Assembly (NCBI GenBank): GCA_000469685.2
Contig: LS997567.1
Span: 29,453,023 to 29,517,022 of the forward strand
Reading direction: 5' to 3'
Origin: Haemonchus contortus
Taxonomy: Eukaryota; Nematoda; Chromadorea; Rhabditida; Trichostrongylidae
DNA: 64,000 bases
Of this stretch, positions 45,100-57,800 are shown piece after piece; the first letter of the stretch is position 1; every line of letters begins with the position of its first letter. Position numbers and translations under genes: made by a program. Below the pieces are notes generated by a model. It was not told where the DNA came from, did no database searches, and was given only the letters and a program-made list of their open reading frames with translations.

Positions 45100-45660
45100 C
45101 AAGAGTCAGATTTAGTTGGTAAGTGCTTATATCAGTCGTTATCAGCTGTTAACAGTTCCTTTCATCGGTCGTCTACGATCCCGTAGTACTCCACATCATA
45201 TGCCAAACTGTCAAAGCTCCACTATTAATGACATTATTATAGTGGCTCTACGCTTTCCAGGATTTTCATCAGCCCTTATCAGTCTTATTAGCTGCTGGCC
45301 CGGCACCAACCGTTTTCGATCCCGTCACCGAGTACCTACGATCCTGTCACATCTTGCATGACCTACTAAAATTCCAATATTCCATCATTAACAGAAAGTG
45401 CGTTACAGATCTAGTGGCTTTTGCCTTCTATGCTTTCTTATCAGTCTCTATCACTTGCTATCATTCCCTGTCACCAGTCGTCAAAGGTTCCATCACATCC
45501 TACACCACCTTCCGAAGTGCCAAGGCTTCGCCGTTCACATCAAGGGAATTACGGATCTCGTGCATTTTGCCTTTTAAGGCTCCTTATCAGTTTCTATATA
45601 TTGTTGTCTCTTCCTATCACCTACCACCAGTGTTTTCGTCTTGATATCTATCTCTCTTCC
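45100..45660 (+). repeat. Degenerate tandem repeat, unit about 150-170 bp
   Basis: Segments starting CTTATCAGTC (45126, 45274, 45436, 45585) recur, followed by C/T-rich text such as CACCAGTCGTC, GATCCCGT and ACAGATCTAGTGGC, at roughly regular distances. Similarity between units is partial, so the period is approximate. The plus strand is open over much of it, which reflects composition and not a gene. Confidence 0.35.
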
Positions 45661-45770
45661 AAGTTTGAATGCCCTAGGTCCAGCGGGACAGGAGTTATGA
45701 ATTTCCGGTCAGACAAACACACACACCCACACAGACCAACAGCCACACTTAGCCGATTATATAAGTAGGA
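45661..45770 (+). repeat. Dispersed repeat with ACACAC tail, copy 3
   Basis: AAGTTTGAATGCCCTAGGTC and GGACAGGAGTTATGAATTTC match 13380-13420 in inverted orientation. The tail is CAGACAAACACACACACCCA followed by GATTATATAAGTAGG. Confidence 0.5.
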
Positions 45771-46895
45771 TACTAGCCGATTCGTTATATTCTATGCATA
45801 TTTGACACTACGACTTACCTCCAACGACACTGGCCACGTCGTTTATTTATATTGCACCCAATCAATCCCTTCAGCTCGTGTTTGAGCCTTTTTTGCAAAG
45901 GTGGAGCGAACCCTCCCAGAGAACAGTCAGGTTGTGCACGACTGTTACCGCTGTTCTGTATAACGTCGTCTGCCAAATGTCTCATCAACATTGGTACCTG
46001 GTCAACAGGCAGCGCGATATTCCATCATACAAATTCATACTATCGTTCTTTGTCAAGTTCCTATATCTTTCATCTCTGAAGAAAAGTACCGCTTCGAAGC
46101 TCATTCGGAGCTCGAGGAGAGCTTACTGTGGGGAATGGAGATGCGGTACGTCCGCTACCCGATAGCCACTTAGACCAGGCTGCCCAACAATTATGCCATG
46201 CGATGTTACAAAGAGCGACTATGAAACCAACAGGCCACCCACGACTGGGCCTCATTCGTCGCATTGGTATTAACTGTCCCAGCTTCTAGTGTGGCATATT
46301 TTATGTGTTACATATGTATATATTTTCTCTTCGCCCAATTTTATTCATCATATCTGAAATGTGGCAAATTTTCTTATCAAACGACTGGTATTGTTTCACC
46401 TGAGTCTGGTCTGCCAGAGAGGTTAGCAGCCATCCAACCAGACAATGTCACCCCACAGGCGAGTGAGTCTAGGTGCAAAGAAGGTGCGGAAGAATTAGGT
46501 TTGTACCTATACAAACACACGGCACCCATGCATAAGCGATGAGCGAGAACATATGACTTGTCGATAGTAGACCTGCCCAAATTGTCAGCTTTCCGACTAT
46601 TCTTTTGATGTGCTTCAAAAGCTACGGCGCCTCTTCAGTGGAGCACAAACAAACGCGCTCATCTGAGGGACTAGAGTGGCTCTGGATGAACGCAACGACT
46701 GTGGCAGTGTCTTTGTTTGTCAATTGTTTCTACAATAAGATTTCCCCAAAGCCCATAACTCTAAGGCGATAGGATAGGATAATAGCTCTAGGAAGTAGAT
46801 CTTTCATCCACTATGTACATGCTTCCTGTGATTTGGCAGGATGAGCGCAGCAAACGGCAAACACTGCATTGGATCGCGTAGTTAAGGCCATACTA

Positions 46896-48006
46896 TTAGG
46901 TCGTGGAGAAAGTTCTTGCGTTTCCGCGCCTCAAACTTCAAACGCACATATCTCGGTTCAAACAAAACTTCATCAATCGAAATAACAACCATTACTATCG
47001 ACACACTTTTGCCAACGAGAAACAAGTTTGTTTATCCCACTTGCATAAAAGTTCCGAGGCGATGAATTGTGCGGCGTGGGGCCGTACGTTGTCGTGGAGG
47101 GGCATTGGCCCTTTCCTACATATTCACCAGTGCCGGGCTCTTAAGCTGGAATTTTCGATGCGTTTCATTAATTTCTTGACAGTACTTTTCGGCTGTTACG
47201 GTTTCACCCGGATCCATAAGCTGTGGTGGATCAGCCCGGCTGCAGACCACCAAACAGCACCATGACCTTCTTTCCATGCTGCTTCGGCATGGGAAAATGT
47301 CGTGGAGCTTGATCCTTGTTCAGATACTGACCTGATCGTCGCCGGTTGTCGTACAGAATCCATTTCTCATCACATGTAACAATAAGGCCTAAAAATGGAC
47401 CGTTCCTGTTGCGCAGAAGCAAGGCAGAGGCGAGCTCAAAGCGGCGGTCTTTCTGGTGCTGTGCCAACTCATCAGCACCCACTTATCATGCTTCTTCGAC
47501 TTCCCGATTTCCAGCATGTGGATGCCAGCCGTCCTGCTGGAAACATTCAATCTCGAGCCAATATCCTTCGGCGTTGTACGTGGATTCTCTTCCACTAACG
47601 TTTTCAATTGTTCGTTGTCAATGGCCGATGATCGCCCACTACGCTCATCATCTTCCTCCCTCGTTGCCGGCACGAAATTTTGTAAAACACCACTGTGCTC
47701 TACGTTGATTCGTCGTACCTAGACCAAGGGCATCGTTGATATCCAGTGCCTTTTCCATCGCAACTCCTGCCCAATTTGAATTGGAAAAGAAAAATCGTGC
47801 GGATCTGTCGTTTGTCCATGCTGATTTCGACCTTCTAAAGAACCCCAGGAGTCACTCCAAGACGAAACCGATTATATATTCGGATAAAGCAAGAAATGCG
47901 CTTCAGAACAGTACAAAACTTGCAAACAATCTAACAGCAAATAACATCGCGGCGAGCATTCGAAGATTGGGCGGCAAAAAACGCAAGAACTTTCTTCACG
48001 ACCTAA
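46896..48006 (-). mobile_element. mariner element 3 with intact inverted ends
   Basis: The 28-bp inverted ends beginning TTAGGTCGTGGAGAAAGTTC match at 27 of 28 positions and are flanked on both sides by TA (46894-46895, 48007-48008), the mariner target. Length is 1,111 bp. The minus strand carries the transposase. The element is shorter than a typical 1.3-kb mariner because of an internal deletion near 47040-47110. Confidence 0.92.
47040..47819 (-). pseudogene. mariner transposase 3, frameshifted and internally deleted
   Basis: The start ATG lies at about 47817-47819 (MDKRQIRTIFLFQFKLGR, the usual helix-turn-helix start). After a frame change come NQRRAQWCFTKF, then IDNEQLKTLVEENPRTTPKD and [13 protein letters not shown], then the first catalytic Asp in [20 protein letters not shown] and KKVMV. 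The second Asp block (HDNVRPHAA, about 47080-47105) is present in another frame. The stretch that normally holds the PPYSPDLSPTDYH block and third Asp is missing, with the C-terminal LVSRWQKCVDSNG joining directly. It is therefore inactive. Confidence 0.85.
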
Positions 48007-51000
48007 TACATATACATGGTCGCGCGCATGATTGGTGCCGTCCAGAGCACATTTTTTTTGCTTCCACCTCCAAATACCTTGTCGCTTCTAGTCGCTACCG
48101 CATGCGCGAATGATTATTGTATCATGCGTGGAGGTGCAGTAGCTGCTAGTGAGGGGACTTTATTTCTGGCAACTTTATTCACCATTACATCATATCGAAT
48201 CGAAATCGCCTAGTTCTAAAGAGATTTGTTCATAAAACTAGTACTAGTAAGATGGGCTCTCACAAAAGCCTTGATGGCGTCATGTTGAGGTTAAAGCAAG
48301 CTCTGTTTGAATTGTTGTAAACGCAACCTCAGGTAGCTTGACCTAATTTCAAGCAACAAAACATGGTGAAAGTGAATATTGCAACATCTGAACACTGGAC
48401 CTCGCAAACTAAAATAATGACTGATTTCAAGAGGGATATACTCCGTTCGTTTTCATCGTATAATGTGAATGGACTGGATAACGTTTTGTTGCTGACTCGA
48501 TCTTGGTGCACTGAAAGTAGTGTCAGTACTACTAACTCGACGTAACACAGTATAATTATTTGGATGCATTTGAAGTATAACCTCGTAACCAGCACATGGG
48601 ACGTTGTCGTATCGGCTCATCTCAAGAAGAGGACTGTCTCGGCTACCACTCGACCACTCTTCCACGGGGCTCAATCTCTCAAATGAACCCTCGTCCATTC
48701 TTTCATTCACAGTATCTTTGATTTCTGAAGGAGTACCATTAAAAATGCCCTTACTATCTAATTTAACTATTATCACCCTTGAGTAGGCAACATCAAAAAT
48801 TCTAGAAAGGTGTGATTAGAAAGCAGCACAAGTGTATATCCAAAGATTACGGCGACTCGCTCAGTTTGTTACGTGATATTGAAACTAACAAAGAGATGCC
48901 TTCCCTCTGCCTTCCCGCCCTCGCTTCTGCTAAATAAAGCAGAGCTAGAGAAGAATTAAAGAGGCTCTCAATAGCAAACATCTTGCAAGTAGACCGTAAA
49001 TCCCTGAAGAAAACACATTTACCTGGCTTGGTCTGAGAGTAATCAGCTCGTTTCTCGTGAATTTTCGGTGCGTTCGGATGGCTAGAACTACCGATGACAC
49101 TTGTGGTGATCTCCCACCTATAAATATAACACAGGATCAAGCTAACTTGAAGAAATTACACGGCTCTGTTTATGTTGACTTTCAAGAGGTAATACTAGAA
49201 GCCGCATCAAAAAAAGGAACTCAGCAGAGCAACAACAGACTCGACAACTGTATAAAGGAAAAAAACGCTCACTCAACTATGGAACTGACTATATTCAGGT
49301 TCCTTCCAAAAGGATGACAAGTACTTCAGAGGGACCGACGTACTACGAGACCCTTGCGTTCCATATGCGCACATTCCGACAACATTAGTTTTCAGCCGTA
49401 GTTCGTGAACTTTGCAGTCAACTTTGTAGCCCTTGTACATAGATTCGCAAATCTTTCATTACATATCCTAGAAATTGTGTCAGTGCCCCATTCTGCAGAC
49501 CTTGCAATCGATTCCATATTTTTGCAAACAATTCGGTCCAGAATGTGCGACTTGGTATGATTGTAGTAAAGCACTCGCTGTTAGTGACATAGCAAGTAGA
49601 TGTCCCTTGTTGGGAGCCCTGAAGCAATTTGTGCGGCTTTAGATCCTTGAATACTCTCAGAGCCCTTCTCGTCTCGTGCGAATGGCAGCGTTGAATACGC
49701 TATTTAAGTCCTGCGCCTGGTGAACCCACTCAAGTATATAACAAAGACTTGAGCGCACCCATTCATTCGTGGAATTTTTTGATTAGTTTTTGCCTCAATG
49801 GTCTGTAAATTACTACGTTGTGCAGGTCCATGGCCAATGTGTTCGATGGTCAATGGAGGATAATGTCAACAGTGTTTTGTTGACTGTAGCTCTGAGGATA
49901 ATTGGCGCCGAACGTAGCCTAACACTTCTTGCTGAGTTTTCGAAGATTGATGTCGCAGTCGCTGTCTACACAACTCTCGATGTTCCGTTCTGTCTTTCTG
50001 TAAGCTCGTCAGTTGTATCTATTCCCACCGCACCGCAGTAGCTAGCCAGATTACGACAATCTTTGGTGCAAATTAAGTTTGTAGAAGTGACCGCTGTTCG
50101 CATAGGATCGCACATTTCGAACTTTGCTAAGTTGATTGCAAGATTTATGAAATCAGTCACTAGGTTCACAAAATGAAGTTTAAAAATACGATTTTGATTG
50201 CCAGATTTATTGAATAGAAAGGGGAAGGGATTAGAGTGGAAGAACTACGAAATTAGCTGCAATATATACGACATAGCAAGGAAGAAATAAGAAGTGGTTG
50301 CAAAATCTGCGACGTTGATTGCGTCGCTCAAGAGAACACTGCCCAATTCAATGGGAAACATCCGATTCTGTCGTCGTTGAGACGATGCTACGCTACGCAA
50401 GTAGCGCGCGGTGCACTGCGTCGCGGAGTCGTATGCATAACGTCCAGGGTGGGGGAAGGGAGAATAATCACGAGGATACGACTGCAAAGGACGCAAACTT
50501 CTAACTTTTATTCCGTCTTTGGTTAGATGAGTCTTAGGTCAGACAAAAGACGCTGGAGCAGGCAACTTAACGCTTCCAGTACCGAGTTAGCAATGTCAGA
50601 TTAGTATCTGGGAATCGTGACCGAAACTTTCGAAAAGGGTGCATCTTTACTCCAAGAAAGCAATCCAACAAGTTTAAGGGGAACTTAAAAGTAAGAACGC
50701 TCAAAGAAGCAGCAGAAGCGGTAGAATTTTCTACGAAATGTACTTGGATGGTTGAGGAATCTCAGAAACGAGCATTCATTCGTTGCGCACCTGAGAGTTT
50801 TAAATAGCCATAATTAAATGAGCGATAAGTCGAATGTCATCATACTGCTCCCATATCGGCATTAAATGTGTAAAATTAAAGGAATGAAGAGCACCGTAAA
50901 AGAGTGAAGCGTTTCGAAAAAAACTGTCTAGAACAGACATTATTGTATATCAGATATCAGGTAATTAGTTGATAATGTGGTTACTCGTTATCAAATAGTC

Positions 51001-51297
51001 ATCGAAGACCATTTGGAGACCACACGGCGTTTAGTGAGTTAGGGTTAAATTTTGCACCAGGAGGAGAGTTCGCAAGAACTGTACGGTCACCAATCAACCC
51101 TGGAATACTTTCTCGATACGTGCAGTTCCTCCAACTTCCGACTTCACCTTCTGCGAAACACTCCTCGACTCAGGAAATTCATAAGTCGGGAACTGCTCGT
51201 ACACATTCTCCTCAATGCATGTGCACCCAGCACTGCAACCCTGTATATGTTGCCTCGCCACTAGCACTGACATTGATTTAATAGATATACCTTACAT
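48007..51297. other. Gene-poor stretch with unassigned open frames
   Basis: Several frames look protein-like but cannot be assigned. The minus frame 48453-48776 (with DTVNERMDEGSFERLSPVEE after a possible acceptor CTCCTTCAG) may be an exon. The plus frame 49057-49317 (NITQDQANLKKLHGSVYVDF) and minus frames 49392-49627 and 49966-50169 have no recognised motif. No inverted repeats or tandem arrays were seen. Confidence 0.3.
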
Positions 51298-51623
51298 AGG
51301 AGGGGAGGAAGGCTTGGTTGACCTAGGTGGATATCGATTCAAGATTCGAACCTGCAGCCATGCGTGCATGAGGAGGCGCACTATCTCGCAAAGGTTTCAA
51401 TCTCGGATCGATTGCCGCATGAGCCGACCAAGCATTCCATCCTACCGGGGACGGTTAAGTGGTGCCATGCTCTTCTGGGATGGAAAATGTACCAACTTGT
51501 TCAGCTGTACATCAGCTACATAAGCTCGCCACCGCAAGCCGTTTTGAATGGAGGTTTAAGGCAGTGGCGCATCCTCCGGACAGGGATCGATCAACGTCCG
51601 GAGACTCTACTCTTTATCCTTTT
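51298..51623. repeat. SINE family 2, inverted pair (copies 2 and 3)
   Basis: 51298-51352 is the reverse complement of part of the family 2 head (box B GGTTCGAATC to ACCAAGCCTTCC). 51371-51623 is a longer forward copy (TCTCGGATCGATTGCCGCAT to the tail CTTTATCCTTTT). The two therefore face away from a short centre, with box B regions next to it. The forward copy has lost the box A. No target duplication was identified. Confidence 0.7.
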
Positions 51624-52650
51624 ATACTTCCCGTTGAGTGCGCCGCATTAGCATCTCACTCCGTTGCAGCGCCTAGCTAATAATATACCCATGCTTGTTG
51701 TTTGTAAAGGATGTTAAGTCTTGGAATAATTCCTCTATGACTAATCATCTCTTTCAGGGCGGAACTTCGATGCGAGGGACGTGCTCTTGGGCCGACCGTA
51801 AGCACGAGCTCGCTTAGACTTCATCTTCCCACCTTAAATCAATACTCTGATCTATCCAGAATATGTACCACATCTTGCCCTCCTATGAGCCATTTCTCTT
51901 GTAACTTATATTCTTTTTTTCAAATAATGATCTATGATATTCCAACTCCTTTTGTTGGCTAATGCTTGTTTGTTGCTTTAGCGATAAACTATTATTGAAT
52001 AAATATCATGAATTTATAACATTATTAAATCGAGAGGTATTACGTTGAGATTCTAACGATTGCATCCTCCACTTGGTGCGCTCGCACGAATGTTCAACAA
52101 CATGCTCTTCCGCTCCAGACGGTGGACCTTCTTACTGTGGCTATCACTATACATCCTCTGATGTTCACCTTTCACTCGCTTATGAAAAAATTGAACGGCG
52201 CAAAAGACATCGAATTCCCGCACCTAGACGATAAAAGACTCTTCTGTGCAAGAGTTTGCATACCCTTTCTCGAACCTAGTTTCTTCGAAATATTGATAGC
52301 AAAACGAGCAGGAGGTACACGACTACAACTGCAAAATATGACTTCAACAAGTAAAGCGTCATAGCATAACAACTATAACATAACAATGTGTCATGTCGCC
52401 CTAGCGTATTAGGATATGAAGTAATATACAAAGCAGTCGAAAAATATTACTACTCGTTGACAAAAACTGATTATGATTTCTTCCATAAATCGCACCAGCA
52501 TCGTAATGCAAAATTGTCAATTCAAAGCCGAAATTCAACTGCTCTACAGCAATGACTACAGTAATGTAAATAAGTCAGTAGTCGAGCAGTAGAATATAAG
52601 CAGAGTAATACTTGATGAATTCACAGAGGTCAGGGAAGTAAGCACTCACA
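51624..52650. other. AT-rich stretch, nothing supported
   Basis: Short frames only, for example 52122-52364 on plus and its shadow on minus. No recognisable motif, repeat or splice pair was seen. Confidence 0.35.
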
Positions 52651-52654
52651 AATA

Positions 52655-53010
52655 CAGATACTTGGTCGCAGTGGCCATTGAAAATGAGATGTGGACCGTC
52701 GTAAATGGTTCCAAACGCTTATCTCAAACCTGTTTCCGAATCTGCTTGATGATTTTGAAAACGGATTTACAAAATCGATTGTTCCTCGTGTTATAACCCT
52801 GTACCGGACACATAACCGAACCGAGCAAAGGTTCAGATGTGCAACGGTGGCGCAGCTGGTAGGGTGGTGGACATGCAAGCATGACATGAAGTTGCGGATC
52901 CTCGATGCATTTACTCGTTTTGCTTTTCTGTGAAATGCGTTCTAAACGCTTGCAAATATTTTGGTCTCGATGTTAGCTATCGACTAAACTCCCACACTTT
53001 GGAATGGAAA
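52655..53010 (+). repeat. SINE family 1, copy 3
   Basis: Starts CAGATACTTGGTCGCAGTGG and is collinear with copy 1. It has a near-canonical box A (GGTGGCGCAGCTGGTAGG, about 52845) followed by GCATGACATGAAGTTGCGGA in place of a good box B, then the shared end with AAATGCGTTCTAAACGCTTG. It abuts the left end of the piggyBac remnant at 53022. Confidence 0.7.
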
Positions 53011-53021
53011 CAGTGATTAGT

Positions 53022-53577
53022 CCCATTGACGACCATGGCGTTTTGAAAAGAAAAGCGCCGCGATGGACCGGCGCGCTTTTGTCCGCTTGCGACTACAGCC
53101 CATATGTGGACTTCATGGTCTAGCATGACCATTTTTTTGAAGCTTATGAGAAAAATTTATAAGGTTTCTGGAATGTTCCTTCAAATGGGCTTGGTGAGAA
53201 AGCCCACGATGAGTGATTTTCGGTATTTATTGTAGAACCGGCACTCGTTCGAGTGTTCATTCATTTATGAGTTCAATCATTACCAGAAATCGATTCCGGG
53301 AATTTTTTATGAGCTATGTTTTTGGTCGATAACAGCGAAAATGCTAATGACGACCGTCTTTCCGAAATATCTCATTTTCTGAAGTTGTTCAACGAACGAA
53401 AAATTCACCAAGGTAATGTACTCCTTCGAAGGAACATCTTTACAATTGCAAAATCAGATGATTTTCTTGGACCACGCTGCATGTAAATTCATTTAGGCCT
53501 GATGTAATATTTTGAGAAAAAAAACCACATGGCCGAAAAAGTGCAGTCCACATGTGGGCTGCATGGTCGTCAATGGG
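53022..53577 (+). mobile_element. Decayed piggyBac-like deletion derivative
   Basis: Inverted ends CCCATTGACGACCATG (left, 53022) and the same sequence inverted at 53562-53577. Quasi-palindromes AGCCCATATGTGGACT (53097-53112) and AGTCCACATGTGGGCT (53545-53560) sit just inside both ends, the same layout as the intact piggyBac at 34404-36780. The interior keeps traces of transposase: MFLQMGLVRKPTMSDF, SSIITRNRFREFF and DDRLSEIS.FLKLFNE-like text in three frames. The flanks TAGT/TTAG and TCAA are plausible decayed TTAA sites. Confidence 0.8.
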
Positions 53578-54529
53578 TCAATGAAAAACTCCTTTACGGT
53601 AGACGGTACGGGAATACGGCTCTCACATTCGAGGAATAATTTCCGCACTTTCGAAGCGCTGCTACAAGTTTGGGAAATAATACCACCGCTAGACTCTAAA
53701 CTCTAGAACTATCTACGACATGCTTTGAGGTTGGCCTCTAGGGAGTCTTCACTGCTGATTTACAGCGTCATGCTCTGAAAATGACTGTCTTGCAGTTGGA
53801 TTTCTAGATTCATTTTTTTGATAACTTGACATTCCAACTTAGCAGCTAAACTTTCTAGGCTGACAGATCGATCCTTTCGTTCTGCACCTGATAGTTACCA
53901 TCACATAGGACATATAATAGTAACTTTTTCGAAAACAGACTAATTCGAGAGCTTACGTTTTCTCAAACTTCCTCTTATATTCGTGGATGACAATCGGACG
54001 TGATGAGTCATAATTTGTTTTCCATGCACGAGGAAGTGCGCTTTCTTTCGAGACTCGAGCTTCAGCAGACTGTGAACTCTTCTACCGGCACCATGAAATT
54101 GAAGCTCGTGGACCAAATCACAGAGTTGAAGGCTACGTTTTTCTAAGGAACCTCTATATACCCACATACGTACAGAATTCCACTGTGATGTGATGGGTCC
54201 ATCATCACCATTGTTATCAGGCCATCGTAAAGGATCATTGTGATCACTTAGCTTTTATTCACATTGTATTGAATGATCTGGTTGGAAAGCTCTCCATTAC
54301 CGTCACACTGTAAAAACAATAGTCCTCCAGAGAGTACGACTACAGCAACTTCGGGCAAAACTTTTCATGACATGCTAGAGAGCGTTTTCATCGATGCATC
54401 ATTTAGCACCTTTCTCCTTGAAGCCTCGAAATCTAATTTTGAGCTCCACCTTTAATCGGCCGGTGAAGAGTGGAGAATACTTCCGTAGTATGACCTTTTT
54501 GAGTGCTCCTGAAGTATGAGATAGCTTGG
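53578..54529. other. Stretch without supported genes
   Basis: A minus frame of 75 codons (53940-54167) and a plus frame (54273-54455) have no recognisable motif. No repeat structure was noted. Confidence 0.35.
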
Positions 54530-54862
54530 AAGATGGCCAGTTTCGATGCAAAAAAAACGTTTTTCAAAGGGTTAGTATGCATTTCACAAAAAGCAGAACG
54601 AGGATCAAGGATCCGAAACTTCATGTCATACCTAAATTTTACGCACCACCAGCCTCGCTGCACAGATGAAGCTTGACTCGATTTGGTTATGTGTGCGGTA
54701 TAGGGGTATAACGCATAAGAGAATCAGTCTCGCCAACTTTGATCTCAGAATCGTTTAGCGAATTTGGAACACAGATCCGAGATGTGTTCGAACTTCGAAA
54801 CCACCTATGGCGGTATACATAGTACACATCTCATACTGAATAACCACTGCAACCTGTTATCG
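54530..54862 (-). repeat. SINE family 1, copy 4 (inverted)
   Basis: The reverse complement reads CAGGTTGCAGTGGTTATTCA, then GGTTTCGAAGTTCGAAC, AACGATTCTGAGATCAAAGT, and after the tRNA-like part GGTATGACATGAAGTTTCGG and TTTTTGTGAAATGCATAC. These match copies 1 and 3 in order along about 330 bp. Divergence is higher than among the other copies. Confidence 0.65.
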
Positions 54863-57800
54863 TTCCCTTGACAGACGCACAATGCAGTGAATAGCGGGGT
54901 GGCGGTTTCTATGATCATTGGCGCACCAGCTCAGTTTTAGGGGTGGATCCACACTAGGAAGAACGCTTCCCTTTTCTCTTCTCTGAGCTCCTGCTAAGGT
55001 AACATCGCAGTGGTTAACGTCACATGCTTGCCGATGGCTGTCGACCCTTCACCTTTTATGGGAAGCTTCGCTCTATCGTCACTACTCCGACACACCAATG
55101 GAAAAAAAGGAAAATCGAAAGTACGCACTCTTTGCGAACATTTCCTAGGGCTGATCTCCTTCACCTTTCCTAGCATTGTGCACCCCTGATCTCGGGCGGA
55201 TGGCAGAATACCCCCAGAAGCAAATTTTTCAGTAGTCTGTGGTGCGTCCTCATCAAGTCGACTAGTTTCTGTTTCTTTCTCATTTTCTTTACGCATATTA
55301 TAGTGAACTTCATTTTGTCCCAAATTTTATACAACCAGTCAGCGCGCTCAACACTAATGCTGGTTGTATCAAAACGCTGAATGGAATAAAACATTTATCC
55401 TAGTGGTTCCGAAGTCCGTGAATTTCCTTGTTCTTTTTATATTCTCCACCACTTCGAGCTTGTTATATTGCATTGCATATTATTCTACTGCGGTCGAAAA
55501 GAGAGAGAGTCAAAGAGCATCTGGCAGGAAAAAGGCGTGGAAGTCTACTAACACCACTTGGGATGCACCGACTAGAAGGTCATCAAGGCAATGATTCCGA
55601 CATCGAATGTAAAATCCTAGCTTACGAGAATGAGATCGGTGCCAGAAAGATACTGGAAGCGTTACATATTCGCACGAAAATCCAGGTCTAGACAACCGAA
55701 ATGAGTGCTTGGCCATGACAAGTAAACTCTTGTCGTTCATTCCTTCTTGTGGACTTTGAGATCACCCGCACAGTTCTTACGTTACGATCATCAATGGTGT
55801 CTCGATGATCCCTTGTCGTTCACATAGAGTGGGACGTAACACTGCTGGAACCGCAAAAAGTTGGTCTTCTTGCTGGGAACTTTTCCGTAATTTTTTTCTC
55901 AGGAGTCGTTGCAACTAGCCTAGCGCGTTTGGGCGCCTGGTCGGGTAAGTCACAGATCAGGAGCTTCGGACTATCTTCAGGTCCTGTAGACGACGATTCA
56001 GTCAAAGCGTTGACCATTAAAACGGTTCTAAAGCGGTTTACCCATAAACAACCTGTACGGCAGAGCACTACTAAACATTATGTAAAATGCCCAGGTTTCT
56101 AGAAGACGGAACATGAAAGTTGCTACCTTTTACGATTTGTTGGACTTTGGTGCTCATGCAACACAATGTTCGATCACTGACCGTAATCATCCACCTCTTT
56201 TCTCACAAAAAAAAAAATTCACTTGCCCTATTCCACATCCATATTAGTATATGAACAGAGGTTTTCTTTTGATAATAGTGGTTCCCTTCGATAGAAAGCA
56301 CGGTCTACCATAATTTCGAGGTGTCTATTTCAAGAGAAATGATGAAAGCTACGGCGCAGGATTTTTTAGGGGTGGAAGCATGAAAATTGTTGCATCTTGA
56401 AAAATATAAGGCTTCAAAAAAAGTAGCAAGAGAGGGTGTTGTACGAGGTGGCCGTCTGGGTGTCTTTCAGATAAGCATACTCTCTCTCTCTCTCGAGTGC
56501 ATTAGTAAGAAGGCCGACATAACACGCCACCTTGAGTCTCTCCGTAGGCCAAATCGATTTAAAAGTCTCATTACTCCCTGTCTATGCCGTTTTTCTTCTC
56601 AACAACGGCCCATGTACTACTCTGGGAGGGGTTCATTCTATGGTTTATACTAGCACGGAATATCGGAAACCATTTCTACGTGAACTCTGCCTTTAAAGAT
56701 TGCACAAGTGGAAAGTTGACATTCAGTTTTCGCGCTCGTATCTTAGTTTTGTTTTATGTCTCGTATTCTGCTATTCAACAATTCTGCTAAAGAAATCCGT
56801 CATCAATGCTCTCCCGAAGTATTTGGTGTTTAAATCCGTCATCAATGCCCTCCCGAAGTATTTGATGTTTATTTGTATTTTGTCATGCTTTAAGGGAACA
56901 AATTCAACTATTGCCTATTTCCGGATACAAGAGGTCACGGACCTGCAATACTAGTATGTAAAATTACGGTTCCTGCAAATGAGCCGTAACATGGGTTTGT
57001 CATTGCCTTTCCTCTCTAGGGAGGATAAACCATCTCTTTCCGCCTTTTAAGCGAAAGTCCCATTTTCAGATATGCCTTATGTTCAGAGTCGTACATAACT
57101 GACCACAAGGTCATAAATTTCAAACTTATATCCACAGAAGGATTCGAGCTATTTCAACTAACGATTCACAATTATTAGCAGCTGTCTGGCATCGGTCGAT
57201 GAGAGGGCTGTCAGCATATTGGTTGTCTTCAAAAACTCTCAGATCTCAAAATCAGGAGCGGCCGTATTTTTATTCTTAGGAAAATTTCTTGTAAGAGGGC
57301 AAATGAAAGTTCCATTTACAAAGGTATGATAATGCAAAGGATGAGACGAAACTGTGCACTATCAAACTTTCCAGCCCAGAACGTAGCTTCAAACTCTCGC
57401 TGCGAGTCTTTCTGACACCAGCAAGTTCCAGCGGGCTCCCTTGGCACTTCGTTAGGCTGGAGAAGACCTTTCGTAAGCGGAGATTCACGGCGAACTTCGA
57501 CTTTCGGATGACATTCATGCACCACTGCTATTGATTGGTGCTTAGGAGGGCACTCACTGGTCATCTATGACGTCAATGTAATCTGACTAGTCCAAACAAC
57601 AGACTAAAGAGGAAAGTCATTGCACTGAGTCTCTATTGCAATACTTACTTCTTTCATAACTTATGCTCCTTTCCAACTATGCTAGGCTCACAGCCTTATC
57701 AGAGCACCTCATCCCTCAAAATGGTTATCGATTCACTGCGTATTTTCCTTCAAACAACTGTACTAGCCGTTCGACACTGACTTCCCCTGGACAAAAAAGC

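Noticed and set aside
45116..45768. Overlapping plus-strand frames of 81-115 codons
   Set aside because: They lie in a degenerate tandem repeat with C/T-rich composition, which keeps frames open without coding.
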